This document shows positions 1 to 8,349 of a stretch of DNA of 64,000 nt, one piece after another (within the stretch, counting starts at the first letter, position 1; each line of letters begins with the position of its first letter). Below the pieces are notes generated by a model. The model saw only the letters and a list, made by a program, of their open reading frames with translations. It was not told the DNA's origin and did no database searches. The stretch is taken from the NCBI RefSeq assembly GCF_027533625.1, contig NZ_JAQAGZ010000004.1, positions 124,001-188,000 of the forward strand, in the 5' to 3' direction. The stretch is from Paenibacillus gyeongsangnamensis (lineage in GTDB: Bacteria > Bacillota > Bacilli > Paenibacillales > NBRC-103111). Made by a program: the position numbers and the translations under genes.

Positions 1-956
1 CGGGATCCGGCCGCCATGGCAAACAGCCTCTGGTTATTGAAATGCAGCTCCAGAATCCGGTCGCCCTTCCGAAGCTGCTCTCCGTCCGTCAGCTCCATCG
101 CCTCTCCATGATAGGTGCATACCCGATAATAAAACAACGGATTGCCGGGATCGATAGGTTGGATGCGCAGTGCAGCATAGATGATCCGGTCCCAACGAAA
201 CCACAGCGAGACGATCGCCCGTTTTCTAAGGCTCATCTTCACCAGCTCCGTCCGCTGATCCAACGACATCCGTTCGTCGATGCGCAGGAAGTCGTAGCCG
301 CGGCTGAGCGCTTCGCCGATAAACTCATCCAATGCTTCCAGCATGTAGGTCGGGGCATCCTCATTGGCTCCGAACGTTTCCCCGCTGTCGTGAAGCAGGA
401 TGACGGCACCGTCCTTCAGCCTGGAGAGGAGCCGCCGTTTAATTTTGTGCTTCCCCCCGGAGCTGCGCCAGTCCCCTACGATAATCGACCACAGAATCAT
501 CCGAAACTGCTTGAGCAGCAAGAAGTCGAATAAATTAATGATGCCCCAAGGCGGCCGGTAATAAATCGGCCGTTCTCCGATAATGCGCTCAATGACTTGA
601 ACGGAGTAATCCAGCTGTGCTCTAACCTTCTTCGGCGTCATCAGGGCGTTCGCCCAATGCACGTAGTTATGTACGCCGACCAGGTGCCCCTCCTCGTGCA
701 TCCGCCGAATCAGCTCCGGGTACCGCTCCGCCTTGGAGCCCAGCACGAAGAAGGTGGCCCGGATCTGCTTCCTGCGAAGCATATCCAATAGCAGCGGCGT
801 ATACTGCGGATCGGGTCCGTCATCGAAAGTCAGCGCAATCCCGCGGCCGGCCGTCCCTCTTTTATACACACCGACGCCGAACAACCGGACTACGAAGGTA
901 GGAATAATCGTATAAATGCACATGATACCGAGAATGTACAAGAATGCACTGTCCAT
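1..956 (-). CDS. Polysaccharide deacetylase with C-terminal extension, cut by window edge
   Basis: The gene starts at ATG 956 and runs off the left edge, so its C-terminus is missing. An N-terminal hydrophobic segment (about residues 1-25) suggests a membrane anchor. It is followed by the NodB-type deacetylase motif TFDDGPDPQYT, then FFVLGSKAE, a GHLVGVHNY metal-site block, and VILLHDSGE near the end of the catalytic domain. This family removes N- or O-acetyl groups from cell-wall or extracellular glycans. After the catalytic domain the frame continues for about 90 codons into a different domain, which may match the YkoP-type extension known from Bacillus deacetylases. It is the last visible gene of an operon with a glycosyltransferase and an MFS carrier, 27 nt downstream of the carrier. 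Confidence 0.85.
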   Translation of the reverse strand, partial: MDSAFLYILGIMCIYTIIPTFVVRLFGVGVYKRGTAGRGIALTFDDGPDPQYTPLLLDMLRRKQIRATFFVLGSKAERYPELIRRMHEEGHLVGVHNYVHWANALMTPKKVRAQLDYSVQVIERIIGERPIYYRPPWGIINLFDFLLLKQFRMILWSIIVGDWRSSGGKHKIKRRLLSRLKDGAVILLHDSGETFGANEDAPTYMLEALDEFIGEALSRGYDFLRIDERMSLDQRTELVKMSLRKRAIVSLWFRWDRIIYAALRIQPIDPGNPLFYYRVCTYHGEAMELTDGEQLRKGDRILELHFNNQRLFAMAAGS

Positions 957-983
957 GCTCCTCCTCCTCAGACCAAGCGAATG

Positions 984-2207
984 TCATGCAAGCTCCCGCT
1001 TCTTGCCCGGGAACACGAGCAAATAGTAAATCGCAAGCAAGGCGAGCAGCGCCGCACTCACCCAAAGCACTACCCTCTCGTTCAGCAGAGCGGCGATCCA
1101 GCCCCCAAGTACCGGCCCGATCATTACGCCGATGCCTTCCACGCTGGAGAATAGCCCCCACCCCATGCCCTGCTGATTCTCGGGGACATACTGCGCCAGG
1201 AGGGCATTCCAGGCTGGCAGAACGGCAGAATAGGAGAAGCCGAGCACAGCTGCGATAAGTATAGCTTGCCATAGCGTGTAAGCTAGCGTCAATCCGTACA
1301 AGGTCATGGCGAACGCGGCAAAACCGATAATAAGGAACCACTTGCGGCCGAAGCGGTCCGCCAGCTTGCCCATGGGGACCAGGAACAGCACGGTAAAGGC
1401 GCCTCCTGCCATCAATACGTAGGAATATTGCGAATACGGCAGCCCCAAATATTTGGACGCGAACCCGGGCAGAACCGGAACGAGCATCCCGGCTGCCGCC
1501 GTTTGGAGAATCATTCCGGGAAGCAAAGGTTTCATCGTCGTCAGCCGTTCCCACAGCAGCGATATCTGCTTACGCAACGGTATCGCCGCGGGCGCCGATT
1601 CCCTTACGTTCGATATGAACAGGGACATGAACCATGCCGCGATCCATAGCCCGATCATAATCCGAAACGATAAGGTGTAGCTCTTGTCAATCACGAAATT
1701 GATGATAACGGGCCCTGCGCCGATCCCGCTTAACCAGCAGGTATACAGCAGCCCCATGTTGGCCGCTCGGTTTTCCGGCTTCACCTTGCTTAAGCAGACT
1801 AGCCAAATCGGCGATATGCCGACCCCGAACAAGGCTGCCGCCCCGATCAATATCCCTAGATGATATGCATAAGGCATAAGCAATAGGCCAGCGAACGAGA
1901 TGAGCAGTCCCGTTTGCACGATTAACCGCAAGGAGAACCGATCCAATAAATATCCGGCGCAGCATTTGATCAGCGTATCGGTGATATAGTGGACGGAAAC
2001 GGCGACCCCGACGGTTGCCACCGAAATGCCGAGGGCGTTGACGGCATAGGTCGGCAGGAAGGATACAAGAAAGGCTCCCCGGACAAATTCGACCAGGAAT
2101 AAAACGAAACCATACCTTAGCATATGCGGAGCTGCGGCCGGCTTGCTTATTGCCTCCATCGAAGTTCGATCCTCCTCAGCCGAAGCGTTTATTTTGTTTC
2201 TTGTCAT
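984..2207 (-). CDS. MFS transporter, possible glycolipid or lipid-linked carrier
   Basis: This is a 12-helix major facilitator protein of about 407 residues with hydrophobic segments throughout and the loop motif GKLADRFGRKW, typical of the MFS A-motif repeat. It lies 22 nt after a UgtP-like glycosyltransferase and 27 nt before a polysaccharide deacetylase, so the three look like one transcription unit. In Staphylococcus the glucosyl-diacylglycerol synthase gene is followed by ltaA, an MFS glycolipid flippase; by analogy this carrier may move a glycolipid, but that is inference from context. ATG 2207 has an AGGGG site close by; ATG 2159 has a better GAGGAGG site at longer spacing, so the start is uncertain by 16 codons. 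Confidence 0.8.
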   Translation of the reverse strand: MTRNKINASAEEDRTSMEAISKPAAAPHMLRYGFVLFLVEFVRGAFLVSFLPTYAVNALGISVATVGVAVSVHYITDTLIKCCAGYLLDRFSLRLIVQTGLLISFAGLLLMPYAYHLGILIGAAALFGVGISPIWLVCLSKVKPENRAANMGLLYTCWLSGIGAGPVIINFVIDKSYTLSFRIMIGLWIAAWFMSLFISNVRESAPAAIPLRKQISLLWERLTTMKPLLPGMILQTAAAGMLVPVLPGFASKYLGLPYSQYSYVLMAGGAFTVLFLVPMGKLADRFGRKWFLIIGFAAFAMTLYGLTLAYTLWQAILIAAVLGFSYSAVLPAWNALLAQYVPENQQGMGWGLFSSVEGIGVMIGPVLGGWIAALLNERVVLWVSAALLALLAIYYLLVFPGKKRELA

Positions 2208-2229
2208 GTTATCCCCTATTCCGTCCGGT

Positions 2230-3375
2230 TTAATGCTGCAATCCCGTCAGTGGGGCGGTTTGCCTCATACTTCCAAGCATATCTTGAATGATGTATTCGG
2301 CCGCCGATTTCCTCTGCAGCTGAGACATTCGCTGCATAAGCTCTCCGTAACCGGCTCCGTCGGCAAGCAGCTGCCGAATTTGGCCGGACAGCTCCTCCAT
2401 CTGGTGCGAGATGAGCGCGGCACCCTTCCTGGCGAGGAAGTTCGCATTCTCCTTCTCCTGCCCGGCAAACGGTTTATATATAAAAATAGGCACCTTCAAC
2501 GAAAGCGCTTCGGATAAGGTCAATCCGCCGGCCTTCGTGACGATGCAGCTCGAAGCGGCCATTAACTCATGAATATCCTCGACAAAGCCGAATATATGAC
2601 AATGGGGCCTGCCCCCGAATTTGCTCCTCAGCTTTCGCTCCAGCTTTTCATTTCGGCCGCATACGACAACCAGCTGGGTGTCCGGAACATTTTGAAGCGA
2701 ATCTATCATCTCATCCACATTCCCGAGTACGCCGTACGAGCCGGCCAAGATCAGAATCGTTCGCCGCTCTGGACTCAGGACACCGCGGAATTTGTTCGTA
2801 TTCGCCGGAGCGGCATGATCGAAGGCCTGGCGTATAGGAATGCCGCTGACCTCGATTTGCGGACCGGCGAAGCCGATGGACATGAGCTCCTCCTTCAAGT
2901 CCTCGGTAGCCACATAATACTTATTTATATTCGGATGAACCCACCTGGAATGCAATGTAAAATCCGTAACTACCGTATAGGCCGGAATGCCGATCTGAGC
3001 GCAGAGCTCCGGTACGGCGCCATAGGGGAACGTACTGATAATCGCATCCGGACGCACCCGTTCAACCGCTTCCTTCAGCTTCTTCTTACCCAAGTTGTTG
3101 AAGAATCGCCCCAGACCGAGATGCGTCTTGGTGTTCCGGGTCATATAGTAGCTCCACCCGTAATAATCAAACCCGAACTGAGAGGTAAGCATGCTGGTAA
3201 TATAAATCGTTGTGGATATTTTATTCAGCACCGGATGTGCTTCCTTCATGAGATCCATGATCAGAACCTCATCCGTTCCCTGCATGTGAAACGCTTGCTT
3301 CAGCGAACGTGCTGCTTGCAAATGTCCGTCCCCGTAGCTGGATGTAAGAATCAATATCCGTGAATTTCGTCTCAT
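2230..3375 (-). CDS. UgtP/MGDG-synthase-like glycosyltransferase
   Basis: About 381 residues. The N-terminus ILILTSSYGDGHLQAARS matches the MGDG-synthase/processive diacylglycerol glucosyltransferase entry motif (S.GGGH or SYGDGH). The C-terminal half has the GT-B nucleotide-sugar site, GSYGVLGNVDEM then TKAGGLTLSEALSLKVP. The family adds sugar to diacylglycerol, or N-acetylglucosamine to lipid II in the MurG branch, on the cytoplasmic membrane face. The start at 3375 is chosen because AAGGGGGA lies 8 nt upstream; the frame is open further upstream to 3429 without a good site. Downstream genes are an MFS carrier and a deacetylase. It resembles B. subtilis YkoN and UgtP; which lipid it uses cannot be told from the sequence. 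Confidence 0.8.
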   Translation of the reverse strand: MRRNSRILILTSSYGDGHLQAARSLKQAFHMQGTDEVLIMDLMKEAHPVLNKISTTIYITSMLTSQFGFDYYGWSYYMTRNTKTHLGLGRFFNNLGKKKLKEAVERVRPDAIISTFPYGAVPELCAQIGIPAYTVVTDFTLHSRWVHPNINKYYVATEDLKEELMSIGFAGPQIEVSGIPIRQAFDHAAPANTNKFRGVLSPERRTILILAGSYGVLGNVDEMIDSLQNVPDTQLVVVCGRNEKLERKLRSKFGGRPHCHIFGFVEDIHELMAASSCIVTKAGGLTLSEALSLKVPIFIYKPFAGQEKENANFLARKGAALISHQMEELSGQIRQLLADGAGYGELMQRMSQLQRKSAAEYIIQDMLGSMRQTAPLTGLQH

Positions 3376-3620
3376 TGGTAAGGTCCCCCTTCCTGCATTA
3401 TTTATCATAAGCAAGTATCGTAAAACCATTCTTCCTTTTCATCAAATATGTGGTATTCCATTATTCTAATGGATTACCTAACACAAGCTGGTTTAATCAT
3501 ACCGCTGAAAAATAAAGCGACTATGAATTAAATGTTAAACTTTTCTTAATTTGTGAAGCAACCCGAAAAAACCCGAGGCAAAGCATCTGCTAAGGGCCGG
3601 AATACGTTATTCCTGCAGAG

Positions 3621-3650
3621 GAAAAAGACCACGGCATCAGCACGTGGTCT
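3621..3650 (-). terminator. Intrinsic terminator after the PAP2 gene
   Basis: On the minus strand an 8-bp stem AGACCACG/CGTGGTCT with a 9-nt loop is followed by a T5 run, 20 nt after the stop of the PAP2 phosphatase gene. It separates that operon from the glycosyltransferase operon. Confidence 0.8.
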
Positions 3651-3669
3651 GTAAGGTTTGTCTTTTCAT

Positions 3670-4284
3670 TTACCGGTTCAGGCTCTGACCCTTAGGCTTC
3701 TTCGCCCACACTTTGACCTCCAACGAATCATACCAAGCCAGAATGCCCCGCAGCGCCCGATCGGCCGGCTTGAAATGCGTAAACGCCAGATGTACGAGGG
3801 CGGCCGTCAGAGCTCCGATCATTGCCCCCGCGATCACGTCCGACGGGTAATGCACGCCGGTCCAAACCCGGGAGAAAGCGATCAGCGCGGCGAGAAGCAG
3901 CCATAGCCTTCCCGCACTGCGTCGAAAAAAATAAATCGTCGTAGCAATGACGAAGCCGCCGATAGCATGGTCGCTCGGGAAAGAAGCATTAGCCGCATGC
4001 TTAATCAGCTGCAATACATGGTGTGTAACGAACGGACGGTCCCGGTAAAAGAACGATCCGATGACGCCGCTGATCCCGAGTGCGAGACAAGCGGAGACCA
4101 GCGCCTCGGCGACCACTCTGCGCAGCTGCTGCTGCCTTGTGAACCAGTAAACCAACATGCCCAGATAAAATATATACTCGGCATCTTCCGCCAGAAACCG
4201 CATGACCGGGTTCAGGAAAGCAAAGGTGCTTCCCCCCCGGTTAATCCATTCAAAGAGCCAGTAATCCCATTGTACGAAAGACAT
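3670..4284 (-). CDS. PAP2-family membrane phosphatase, likely undecaprenyl-diphosphatase (BcrC type)
   Basis: A small integral membrane protein of 204 residues with the three PAP2 phosphatase motifs in order: RDRPFV, ASFPSDHAIGG, and SRVWTGVHYPSDVIAGA, the last with the catalytic His and Asp. In Bacillus, BcrC-type members dephosphorylate undecaprenyl diphosphate at the outer membrane face to recycle the C55 carrier and give bacitracin tolerance. The start at 4284 is preferred over 4293 because AGGA sits 8 nt upstream of it. The gene follows a histidine kinase by 42 nt in an operon that also contains a response regulator and a DedA protein, which supports a lipid-carrier role. Confidence 0.85.
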   Translation of the reverse strand: MSFVQWDYWLFEWINRGGSTFAFLNPVMRFLAEDAEYIFYLGMLVYWFTRQQQLRRVVAEALVSACLALGISGVIGSFFYRDRPFVTHHVLQLIKHAANASFPSDHAIGGFVIATTIYFFRRSAGRLWLLLAALIAFSRVWTGVHYPSDVIAGAMIGALTAALVHLAFTHFKPADRALRGILAWYDSLEVKVWAKKPKGQSLNR

Positions 4285-4326
4285 TGCAATCATCCTTTAA
4301 TTAAGTAATATTCAAGCGTTAAGCGT

Positions 4327-5751
4327 TCATGTGGGCATCGGGCCCTCCAGGGGAAAAGAGAGCAGCACACATGTCCCCTCCTGCTCTGAGCTGGTTATCG
4401 TGATTTGCCCGCCGTTCTTTTCCACCAGCCGCTTCGCAATCGCAAGTCCGAGGCCCGTTCCGCCTTTCTCGCGGCTCCGCGCTTTATCTACACGGTAGAA
4501 CCGGTCGAAGATGAAGGGAAGCTCCTCCGGCGGAATGCCGATCCCGCGGTCGATAACCCGGATCTCGGCCCGCTCCTCCGTCCGCTTCCCCGTAATTCGG
4601 ATCACCGGGACATCAACCGCATATTTTACGGCGTTGTCAAGCAGTATCAGCAGTGTCTGCTCCAAATGGCGGGGAACGACACGTATGAAGGTATCGCTTT
4701 CGATGGGCCCCAGCTCATATGCAATATCCAGACTCGGATGCAGCGCGGCGAAACGGTCCGCGGTCTGCTTCACGATATCGGCCGGACGAACCGCTTCGTC
4801 ATTAAGAGCCGGGGCTTCGTTCTCTGCCCGTGTCAGCGTGAGAAGCTCTTGAACGAGCTTTTCCAATCGGCTGAATTCCTGCAGCGTTACCGATAACGAT
4901 TGATCCAGCATCTCAGGATCCCGCTTGCCCCACCGGTCCAGCAGAGATAAATGCCCTTTAATGATCGCGATCGGGGTCCTCAGCTCATGGGACGCATCTT
5001 CGACGAATTGCTTCTGCTGCTGGAAAGAAAATTCCAGCTGATGCATCAGATCGTTGAACAAGCTGGCCAAGCGGCTTAATTCGTCCGACGCGCCGCGGTA
5101 CTCTACGCGTTCGTGGAGACCCCGTTTTTTAACATTCCGGATCGCATTCGTTAAGGAATGAATCGGCCTCAAGAGCTGTCTGGCGATCATTAGACCGCCG
5201 ATGGCGCTGAGCAGAATCGCACCCGCACCCGCAACAATCATAATCCACAGAATGCTATCGCTCAGTTGATCGAACGTCTCCAGATTATGCACGATTTCGA
5301 TCGTTCCATGGAACGAGCCGGCGATCAGCGGACTGCGCATGACGAGCAGATGATCCTCATAGTGCCATACGCTCAGCAGCTCAGTCTGCAAGGCGGTCTG
5401 CGGAATGACGTTGGCGGGAGGCAGACCGTCGCTCACGGTAACGATTGGCTTCCCTTGTTCATCCAAAATGCGGATCAATTGACGCTTCCCGTTGACCTTC
5501 TCCAGGAAGCCTCTGCTCCCCTCAATCGTCCTGACGTTCAGCGTATCCCGCTTTTCCTGAAAATAGTCCTGCAGCTCCGCCATGTTCCTCTGAATCGACG
5601 TCTGCTCCTGCAGGACCATCCAACGATTCATGGCGATATATTGAGCGAAATTGTACGCCGCGAATAATAAAAACAGCATACAGGAAGACCAGAGCACCAT
5701 CTTCCATTTGATCGGCAGCCGCGAGAACCAGCTGCGAACCTTTTGGATCAT
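4327..5751 (-). CDS. Sensor histidine kinase
   Basis: 474 residues: two membrane segments (about residues 17-33 and 168-190) enclosing an extracytoplasmic sensor of about 135 residues, a HAMP linker, then HisKA with the phospho-acceptor HELRTPIAIIKGHL, and the ATPase with N-box LLDNAVKYA, G1 DRGIGIPPEE, F-box FIFDRFYR and G2 GGTGLGLAIAKRL. Its start overlaps the stop of the OmpR-type response regulator gene by 4 nt (ATGA), so the pair is translationally coupled. It probably controls its own operon, which also has dedA and a PAP2 phosphatase; a signal linked to envelope or lipid-carrier stress is an inference. Confidence 0.93.
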   Translation of the reverse strand: MIQKVRSWFSRLPIKWKMVLWSSCMLFLLFAAYNFAQYIAMNRWMVLQEQTSIQRNMAELQDYFQEKRDTLNVRTIEGSRGFLEKVNGKRQLIRILDEQGKPIVTVSDGLPPANVIPQTALQTELLSVWHYEDHLLVMRSPLIAGSFHGTIEIVHNLETFDQLSDSILWIMIVAGAGAILLSAIGGLMIARQLLRPIHSLTNAIRNVKKRGLHERVEYRGASDELSRLASLFNDLMHQLEFSFQQQKQFVEDASHELRTPIAIIKGHLSLLDRWGKRDPEMLDQSLSVTLQEFSRLEKLVQELLTLTRAENEAPALNDEAVRPADIVKQTADRFAALHPSLDIAYELGPIESDTFIRVVPRHLEQTLLILLDNAVKYAVDVPVIRITGKRTEERAEIRVIDRGIGIPPEELPFIFDRFYRVDKARSREKGGTGLGLAIAKRLVEKNGGQITITSSEQEGTCVLLSFPLEGPMPT

Positions 5752-6422
5752 CTCATCACGTATCCTATCCCTCGAACGGTTTCGATGAAGCTGTCCCCAT
5801 CCGGAGGGTCAATTTTATTGCGCAAATATCGGACATACACATCCACCACATTCGTCTCCACTTCGGTGTCATACCCCCATACCCGCTCGAGCAGGATGTC
5901 CCTGGTCAGCACAATGTTCGTATTCTGCATAAAAACGGCCAAAAGGTCGAACTCCCTTTTCGTCAGTTCGACCGGCTGTCCTCCGATTGTCGCCTTCCTT
6001 GCATCAAGATCGAGCTGAATCTCCTTAAAGGAGAGGAACTGCCGCCCGGGTTCCTCCACTAGCTCCCATCTCCGAAAGATCGCGCGAATGCGTGCCAGCA
6101 GTTCCTCGATGGCGAACGGCTTGGGAATATAATCATCCGCTCCGCTGTCGAGTCCGGTTACCCGGTCGAGTACGCTGTCCCGTGCCGTCAGCATAATGAT
6201 CGGCGTCTTCTTGGCGGCCCGAATGGCGCGGCACACATCCAGTCCGTTCATCCCGGGCAGCATGATATCCAGCAGAATAAGGTCCCAGTCCTGTTTTAGT
6301 GCAAGATCCAGCCCCGTCCGACCGTCCCAGGCAACCGTCACGTCGTATGCTTCATGGCGCAGCTCAAGCTCGACGAACAGGGCCAGATGCTTTTCATCTT
6401 CTATAAGCAAAATGGTTTTCAT
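5748..6422 (-). CDS. OmpR/PhoB-family response regulator
   Basis: 224 residues. The receiver domain has the acidic pocket IEDE, the phospho-acceptor in LILLDIMLPGMNGLD, the conserved TARD block and the KPF lysine. It is followed by a winged-helix trans_reg_C domain with LTKREFDLLAVF and VDVYVRYLRNKID. The start at 6422 is preferred because AGAGG sits 8 nt upstream; an in-frame ATG at 6455 has no good site. It is the cognate partner of the histidine kinase that overlaps it by 4 nt, and lies 45 nt after dedA. Confidence 0.94.
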   Translation of the reverse strand: MKTILLIEDEKHLALFVELELRHEAYDVTVAWDGRTGLDLALKQDWDLILLDIMLPGMNGLDVCRAIRAAKKTPIIMLTARDSVLDRVTGLDSGADDYIPKPFAIEELLARIRAIFRRWELVEEPGRQFLSFKEIQLDLDARKATIGGQPVELTKREFDLLAVFMQNTNIVLTRDILLERVWGYDTEVETNVVDVYVRYLRNKIDPPDGDSFIETVRGIGYVMR

Positions 6423-6467
6423 TGATCCGTCCTCTTGCCTCATGTTGGATTCCATTATTTTCTCCGA

Positions 6468-7082
6468 CTAGGAAACCCGATTATTCCGGAACGGTTTGAT
6501 TTTCACCCAACGGGCCTTTAGCGCCAATACGAAACCAACAATTACAAGCATTCCGATTATAACAAGGGGACTATGCAGCAGCTTGAGCAGCGTATGCCAG
6601 TGACGGCCAAGCCGCTGCCCGGCGAAAGCGAATACGCTGATCCAGAATAAGCCGCCTGCCAGCGTCATGCCGATAAATTTGGGAAACGCCATCCGGCTGG
6701 CCCCGGCAATGAAAGGTGACACATGTCGAAGTCCTGCGACGAAGAAGCCGATCGGAATAATCCATAGACCCAGTTGTTTAAACTTCGTTCCCCACCCATT
6801 CAGCTGTGCCTCCGACAGATGAATATACCGGGTTATCCGGCTGATTCTTTGAATTCCGATATATTTGCCGAGCAAATAGTTTACGGTCATGCCGACGGTG
6901 CAGCCGATCCATGAGTAGAAGATGAGCCACAATAAATTCAACTTCGTTTCCAACACGATGGAGCCTGCGAACAGCAGCATAAAATCGATTGGTATAGGCA
7001 ATCCGATGATCCCTACAACCATGGAAATCAGCACCGCCGCATACCCGTAATGCTGAATCATGTTTATCATGAGTTCTCTCAA
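6468..7082 (-). CDS. DedA-family membrane protein (possible undecaprenyl-phosphate flippase)
   Basis: About 204 residues with the DedA (SNARE-associated/VTT) pattern: an N-terminal re-entrant block GIIGLPIPIDFMLLFAGS, a central FFVAGLRHVSPFIAGASRM block with the conserved arginine and glycine, and C-terminal membrane helices. DedA members such as UptA of Bacillus return undecaprenyl phosphate to the cytoplasmic face. The first gene of an operon with a two-component system and a BcrC-like phosphatase, which fits C55 recycling. The start is unclear: AAGGGAG lies 8 nt before TTG 7082, while GTG 7091 overlaps it and an ATG lies at 7070. Confidence 0.85.
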   Translation of the reverse strand: MRELMINMIQHYGYAAVLISMVVGIIGLPIPIDFMLLFAGSIVLETKLNLLWLIFYSWIGCTVGMTVNYLLGKYIGIQRISRITRYIHLSEAQLNGWGTKFKQLGLWIIPIGFFVAGLRHVSPFIAGASRMAFPKFIGMTLAGGLFWISVFAFAGQRLGRHWHTLLKLLHSPLVIIGMLVIVGFVLALKARWVKIKPFRNNRVS

Positions 7083-7192
7083 AAGAAGCACTCCCTTTCT
7101 CTTGCTGATTCAGCGAGTTGCGATCAGTAAGCAGTATACACGGCTAAAATGAGATTTTAATGAGAAAATGACGATCGGTACGGCACATTGGA

Positions 7193-7424
7193 CTAATCGC
7201 ACGTTTTCGTATCCAATTCGAGAAGCGCTCTTCCTTCGAGCTGCGCCCGGTTCTTCGCTGCTTCCCTAGCTTTTCGATCCAAATCAGGAAGAGAAAACAC
7301 TTACAACTTCTAACTTGCCTTTTGTCAAGACTTTTCCTTGCCGATCATTCTCATGAAATTCTAATAAAGCCGGATAAAGCTGTATTGGGCCTGGGTTTAT
7401 GGCACTTCTTCCAATTTCAGTCAT
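7193..7424 (-). pseudogene. Possible decayed open frame of unknown origin
   Basis: From ATG 7424 a frame with natural-looking codons reads MTEIGRSAINPGPIQLYPAL and on to a stop near 7287. Shifting frame there lets reading continue as FSLPDLDRKAREAAKNRAQL to a TAG at 7193. No ribosome-binding site precedes the ATG. This could be a frameshifted remnant of a small gene, or chance. I do not recognise the protein. Otherwise the stretch from 7092 to 7496 holds only the leader of the NlpC/P60 gene. Confidence 0.3.
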
Positions 7425-7496
7425 GTTTAGATGTGATATGGTAGATTTATCGATAGCCACAACACAACAAAGATTATACACACTTAGGAGGAACTC

Positions 7497-7991
7497 ATGA
7501 ACACATTGAAACGGAACCGTCTCAGCAAAACGTTACTTGGTATCACGCTCAGCTTCTCTTTATTGGCTGCAGGAAATATGGCGCTCGGAACGCCTCAGGC
7601 ACACGCGGCAAGCGTATCCGCCTCTTCCACAGCCAATAACGTCATAGCAACAGGTAAACGATTTATGGGAGTTCGTTATCAATTCGGAGCGCCTTCGGGA
7701 AGTACGAAATCTTTCGACTGCTCTTCTTTCACGCAGTATGCTTTCAAGCAAAACGGAATCAACATTCCGCGCAGCTCCCGTCAACAATCCCAAGTGGGGA
7801 CATACGTGCCGCGGAGCCAGCTGAAGCCGGGCGATTTGGTCTTCTTCTACTCCCCGATTCACCACGTAGGCATTTATATGGGCAACGGCAAAATTCTTCA
7901 TACGTTCGGCAAAGGCGGGGTAACCATCTCCGACCTCAACAGCAGCTGGTGGAGCTCGCACTATACGACGGCGCGCCGCGTCATTAATTAA
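7497..7991 (+). CDS. Secreted NlpC/P60 peptidoglycan endopeptidase
   Basis: 164 residues with a signal peptide (positively charged start, hydrophobic core about residues 14-30, cleavage after AHA near residue 37). The NlpC/P60 catalytic domain follows, with the nucleophile in FDCSSFTQYAF, the histidine in SPIHHVGIYMGNG and the third polar residue in KILHTFG. Such enzymes cut the D-Glu-to-diamino-acid bond of stem peptides outside the cell. No SH3 or LysM domain is present, so it is a single-domain secreted hydrolase. AGGAGG lies 5 nt before the ATG. Confidence 0.93.
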   Translation: MNTLKRNRLSKTLLGITLSFSLLAAGNMALGTPQAHAASVSASSTANNVIATGKRFMGVRYQFGAPSGSTKSFDCSSFTQYAFKQNGINIPRSSRQQSQVGTYVPRSQLKPGDLVFFYSPIHHVGIYMGNGKILHTFGKGGVTISDLNSSWWSSHYTTARRVIN

Positions 7992-7994
7992 TCA

Positions 7995-8034
7995 GGGGCT
8001 GTCCTAAAAGTCAATTCATGATTTTCTAGCCCCC
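7995..8034. repeat. Possible insertion-sequence end remnant
   Basis: GGGGCTGTCCTAAAAGTC directly after the NlpC stop resembles the common terminal repeat of several Firmicute insertion sequences, and is closed 20 nt later by TAGCCCC. No transposase frame is left. This may be a solo end or a chance match. Confidence 0.3.
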
Positions 8035-8060
8035 ATTCAAGGTTGGATTTCATGTGCAAG

Positions 8061-8106
8061 AAGGACCTTCATCTCCACTATACAAGTGGATTTGAAGGTC
8101 CTTTTT
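8061..8106 (+). terminator. Intrinsic terminator after the NlpC/P60 gene
   Basis: AAGGACCTTCA..CCAC pairs with GTGG..TGAAGGTCCTT around a TATACAA loop and is followed by TTTT. It is nearly symmetric, so it may also work for the minus-strand gene ending at 8143. Confidence 0.85.
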
Positions 8107-8142
8107 GCGTAATATTTGGAACTTGCGGTGCAATGTTACTTG

Positions 8143-8349
8143 TTATGAATGCCTTTTTCGGCGGTATTCCATCGTTAAACTAAGGAGCAGGGTTCCGACG
8201 AGAAGGAGGGTCAGCACCCAACCCGACGCCATTTCGGACAGCCCCATATGTAAAGCGAAGAAGGTAACGAGAATGGATACGAGAATGCCAATGCCGAGCC
8301 ACCAATCATCAATAAGTAGACCCAGTATGGTTTGAAACACGCTTTTCAT
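8143..8349 (-). CDS. Small two-helix membrane protein, unknown
   Basis: 68 residues with two predicted membrane helices (about residues 17-33 and 43-60) and a basic tail MEYRRKRHS. AGGAGGG lies 9 nt before the ATG. It overlaps the 3' end of the upstream COG4280-like gene by 41 nt, so the two are probably translated from one message and may act together. I do not recognise the family. Confidence 0.65.
   Translation of the reverse strand: MKSVFQTILGLLIDDWWLGIGILVSILVTFFALHMGLSEMASGWVLTLLLVGTLLLSLTMEYRRKRHS

Noticed and set aside
862..1554. Long open frames opposite or shifted to real genes, for example 862-1554 minus, 24662-25912 plus and 57543-59198 plus
   Set aside because: They lie fully over genes with clear family motifs, have no ribosome-binding sites and give unnatural protein composition. 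They are by-products of GC-rich third positions.
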